DNA from: CAZDML01 sp964506645
GTDB taxonomy: Bacteria; Elusimicrobiota; Elusimicrobia; 2-01-FULL-59-12
Length of the DNA stretch: 7,536 bases
Assembly: GCA_964506645.1 (NCBI GenBank)
Contig: CAZDML010000101.1
Coordinates: forward strand, 1 to 7,536
Reading direction: 5' to 3'
Of this stretch, positions 4,960-7,536 are shown piece after piece. The position numbers were made by a program, and so were the translations under genes. The stretch's first letter is position 1. Every line of letters starts with the position of its first letter. The notes under the pieces were generated by a model. It saw nothing but the letters and a program-made list of their open reading frames with translations. It ran no database searches and had not been told where the DNA came from.

Positions 4960-7533
4960 TTAGGCAGCGCTCGCTAAACGGGAAGTCCATCGATGTTCTT
5001 TGAGCTGTGGGAGGGTATAGAAAACCACGAAGGCCGCCATCAGCGCAAGGGCCCAGATTGGCGCATGGGAAGACCCGGGGGCCATCGAAAAGGAAAGAAA
5101 GCCGCCCATCATGCCAGAGATCTGGGTTGTCGTAGCGACCTCGCGCATCGCATGAAGGGTCTCCTGTGTTTTCTGTTGTTGCTTGTCCGCGATGTGCTTG
5201 AAAGCAAGCACTTGTGCTGCAATGAGCTTGGCCTGATCGGCCATCAGTGGAATCGTCACCCCTTCCCGTGTCACCGGATGGATGCCTAAATAGAAGAATC
5301 CGTAACGGCGTTGCCCTCTCGACCCTTGCGCTTCTAACAAATCGGTATTCATCATGACCTGGCCATCTTTAATTCCCAATTTCTGCTGCTTCAGAAACTC
5401 TACGGGAGGGCTGAAACCCGCGCAGATATAACACTTATCGTAAGGGATCGTATGCTCGAACCCTTCTTCGTCCACGTAGTGAATCGTGTTTTCCGTAAAT
5501 TGTGTTACTTTGACGTGGGTCAATAGCGTCAATTGCGCATCATCCGTGTGGGGCTGATCGCGCCAACCAAAAAGCCCTCCTGCCACCTCCCCCCTCTTGC
5601 CCTGCCGGTACTCCGGGTCCGGATCGGTGGGCACACCGGTTTTGTCTTTCCAGCGCAGGACATCGCGAACCATCAGCGTCACGCTTTTCACTGTTTTCCG
5701 GAAATGAAACAGTGCCAAGCGGAGCCCTGTGGCGCCGCCCCCCAGAATGACAATACGCTCTGTCGACATTTCATCAGGTTTGGGAAGATCACTGTCGTTG
5801 GCCAGATGGAAAATTTTATCTGGAAATTCTTCCTCTCCCGGGATTCCCAGATGGCGCGGATGATTGATCACGCCCATGGCACTCACCACCGTACGAGCTT
5901 TCCATTCTTTGGTTTCGCCTGTAGCAAGATCCGTGGCGACCACCCGCCAGAGCGGGTGGGCGGGCGTTCCCTCCCAGAGGATGTGTTCCACCTTGTGTTG
6001 TTCATAAATCCGGTGCTTAAACCCGCGCTGCGCCACGTACTCGTTCATAAACGCCAAGATACTCTCGACCTTGGTTAATTCCCGACCGTGGTAAAACCGT
6101 TTTCCGGGAAAGTCGGACGGCATAAAACGAATTCGAAGCGCCTGGGGAATTTTTTTCCAAGAGGCTCCAATTTCCTCTTTTTCAAGAACGACAAAATTCA
6201 TACCGTGATCCGTCAGATATTTTCCGAGCATCAAACTGGCAGGACCCGCACCCACCAAAAGCGTATCGAGCACATCGCTGGACTCAGGCTCTACCACAGG
6301 CTCCTCGGGAAGATTCGAAATATATGTTCGTACCGTTTCACGCAACCCCACATTTAACGGCGTCGCTCTCGGCAATCCCCAGAGTTTATTCTGAAGGCCC
6401 GTGTTCATTAAAAATCCGTAGCGAGCAGCCTGCTTAACGATCTTGCCCGGGGTGTCCCGGTGCAGCTGTTGAAGAATGATCCGAGCAATCCTCAGTGAAC
6501 CAACCGCTTTGGTAAGTGCAATATTAATCACGCGCGGAAGAGCCCGCGGCCGAACGGCTATTCCGGTTAAGAAATTAGCGAGGTCATAGAGATAACTGTA
6601 CTGCCGCTCTTCCAACCGCACCGCCATCGGACCCGCGCGTAGCGCCTGTTCAATAAAGTAAGACGATTGGGATCCCGCGCGATCTCCCGGGCCGTACACA
6701 TGCGCCAGCCTCAAGGATATACCCTGCGGTTGTTGAGCCACAAAATATTCTCCGAGATACTTGGATAGACCGTATATGTCGTGCTGCAACAAACGAGGCA
6801 GGGGGTAACGTTCTAAATGACTGCGGACAAAATCCCTCGGATCCTGCTTTGTTTCTCCGTGCATCAGCGCATAGGCAAAAGCCTCAAACTCCTGTTCGGT
6901 CGCCCGAATCCACGCCGCGGCTTCCGGCTCCTCAAAAACAGGAAGCGAATCCTCTTCCGCCACGCTGATATCGCGAAACCCGTTCGCCGCATAGACACCG
7001 ATCGACGACAGAAAAATTAACCGTTTATCGCCCGCTGCCACTGCGACCAATGCCGTTCCCAGTGCATTCACAGCCAAGGCTTCTGCGGGGTTTTTGTTCG
7101 CAACGGCGGGCTGAATGGCCGCGGCATGGTAAATGAGATCGGTTTGAGCGGCAAACGCCTTCAATGCATCTGCATTTAAGAGATCGCCAGACCCCTGACG
7201 CGTGAACTCAGCGACTGTCATCCCGCGAGCACGCAGTTTCTGCGTTAACGCGGCGCCGATGAATCCCGCAGCACCCGTCACGCCGACTCGCGGCCTCTGC
7301 TCGCTTGTTCCGCCCGGCACCCTGGCGGCGATGCTGGCTACAAGCCAATGGTTACGCAAGGCAAAAGCGTTATAAAGCGCATGGAGTCCGATCGATAACA
7401 GCAGGGCGTCGGAATGGGAAAGCATTGTCCACGACATGAACGGAACAGCAAAGAGAAATCCCTGAGCCACATGCTGCATAAAAATGCGGGCCGGGTTCTC
7501 GGTGGGGATTTTCGAAAGTTTTCGTACTAGCAT
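4960..7533 (-). CDS. Membrane-anchored fusion of an NAD-dependent epimerase/dehydratase (SDR) and an FAD/NAD(P) monooxygenase-like domain; 5' end may lie beyond the window
   Basis: The visible frame encodes 857 aa from the ATG at 7533-7531, but it stays open to the edge (next codon CAT, His), so the true start may be further upstream. Order: hydrophobic segment about 20-60 (FLFAVPFMSW, LLLSIGLHALYNAFAL); SDR domain about 81-410 with the NAD-binding TGAAGFIG (86-93), LSS (175-177), YGLSK (Tyr254, Lys258) and LRLAHVYGPGDR (274-285); linker rich in Glu/Pro (409-420); flavoprotein domain about 421-780 with FAD-binding VGAGPASL (427-434) and Glu451 at the end of the second strand, AMG (552-554), a second dinucleotide motif LGGGATG (597-603) and GFSPPVEFL (706-714); C-terminal transmembrane helix about 825-844 (IWALALMAAFVVFYTL). 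Both dinucleotide sites look intact, so both halves are probably active. The flavin half resembles lysine/ornithine or FMO-type monooxygenases, but the classic FxGxxxHxxxW fingerprint is not found. The substrate is unknown. No frameshift or internal stop separates the domains. Confidence 0.85.
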   Translation of the reverse strand: MLVRKLSKIPTENPARIFMQHVAQGFLFAVPFMSWTMLSHSDALLLSIGLHALYNAFALRNHWLVASIAARVPGGTSEQRPRVGVTGAAGFIGAALTQKLRARGMTVAEFTRQGSGDLLNADALKAFAAQTDLIYHAAAIQPAVANKNPAEALAVNALGTALVAVAAGDKRLIFLSSIGVYAANGFRDISVAEEDSLPVFEEPEAAAWIRATEQEFEAFAYALMHGETKQDPRDFVRSHLERYPLPRLLQHDIYGLSKYLGEYFVAQQPQGISLRLAHVYGPGDRAGSQSSYFIEQALRAGPMAVRLEERQYSYLYDLANFLTGIAVRPRALPRVINIALTKAVGSLRIARIILQQLHRDTPGKIVKQAARYGFLMNTGLQNKLWGLPRATPLNVGLRETVRTYISNLPEEPVVEPESSDVLDTLLVGAGPASLMLGKYLTDHGMNFVVLEKEEIGASWKKIPQALRIRFMPSDFPGKRFYHGRELTKVESILAFMNEYVAQRGFKHRIYEQHKVEHILWEGTPAHPLWRVVATDLATGETKEWKARTVVSAMGVINHPRHLGIPGEEEFPDKIFHLANDSDLPKPDEMSTERIVILGGGATGLRLALFHFRKTVKSVTLMVRDVLRWKDKTGVPTDPDPEYRQGKRGEVAGGLFGWRDQPHTDDAQLTLLTHVKVTQFTENTIHYVDEEGFEHTIPYDKCYICAGFSPPVEFLKQQKLGIKDGQVMMNTDLLEAQGSRGQRRYGFFYLGIHPVTREGVTIPLMADQAKLIAAQVLAFKHIADKQQQKTQETLHAMREVATTTQISGMMGGFLSFSMAPGSSHAPIWALALMAAFVVFYTLPQLKEHRWTSRLASAA

Positions 7534-7536
7534 ATG

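Noticed and set aside
5750..5830. Baeyer-Villiger/FMO fingerprint FxGxxxHxxxW in the flavoprotein half
   Set aside because: The expected place reads KIFHLANDSDL and lacks the Gly and the His-to-Trp spacing, so I did not call it a Baeyer-Villiger monooxygenase.
5533..6078. Plus-strand frame of 181 codons inside the fusion gene
   Set aside because: It is antisense to the FAD/NAD(P) motifs. Its composition (His, Arg, Pro) and lack of domains mark it as a shadow.
4960..7533. Possibility that the long frame is two genes joined by a sequencing error
   Set aside because: The linker (about residues 409-420) is in frame without a stop, start signal or Shine-Dalgarno, and codon style does not change. 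The terminal membrane segments also fit one chain. An error cannot be excluded but nothing indicates it.

Overview
The window (roughly half G+C) is densely coding and holds six protein genes, two of them touching a window edge. No rRNA, tRNA, CRISPR array, insertion sequence or phage gene was seen. The set suggests a Gram-negative (diderm) bacterium: there is a small exported beta-rich protein ending in Phe that looks like an outer-membrane barrel, several Sec signal peptides, and a large secreted beta-propeller with a C-terminal 'YPNPW...KIFNIAGQWV...' tail of the FlgD-Ig/secretion-tail type. That tail style is familiar to me from Elusimicrobiota and related FCB/PVC-like environmental genomes. 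The phylum is a guess from recalled style, not a measurement.

Layout. (1) Bases 1-2031, minus strand, is a tight three-gene cluster read in the order HEAT-repeat exported protein, small outer-membrane-type protein, accA (acetyl-CoA carboxylase carboxyltransferase alpha, cut by the left edge). The junctions are an ATGA overlap (1063-1066) and a TAATG overlap (315-319), so translation is probably coupled through the whole set. (2) Bases 2032-2165 form a divergent intergenic region. It has a candidate promoter for the minus-strand cluster, a TATAAT box for the plus-strand gene, a perfect 10-bp palindrome and three TGTAAC copies. (3) Bases 2166-4313, plus strand, encode one secreted 715-aa propeller protein. 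(4) Bases 4330-4369 hold a strong two-way terminator between convergent genes. (5) Bases 4386-4907, minus strand, encode the thiol peroxidase Tpx, with a strong Shine-Dalgarno and a TATAAT box in the 52-base gap upstream. (6) Bases 4960-7533+, minus strand, encode an unusual membrane-anchored fusion: an N-terminal hydrophobic segment, a complete NAD-dependent epimerase/dehydratase (SDR) domain, a complete FAD/NAD(P) monooxygenase-like domain and a C-terminal transmembrane helix. The reading frame is still open at the right edge, so its true N-terminus may lie outside the window.

How they work together. The left cluster joins fatty-acid supply (AccA) to two envelope proteins, which fits an envelope-biogenesis theme. 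The right pair joins a redox fusion enzyme to a periplasmic or cytosolic peroxidase, which fits peroxide handling near a flavoenzyme. Both links are inferred from gene order only. The most unusual item is the two-enzyme membrane fusion at 4960-7533. The rest are recognisable families in a somewhat unusual arrangement.
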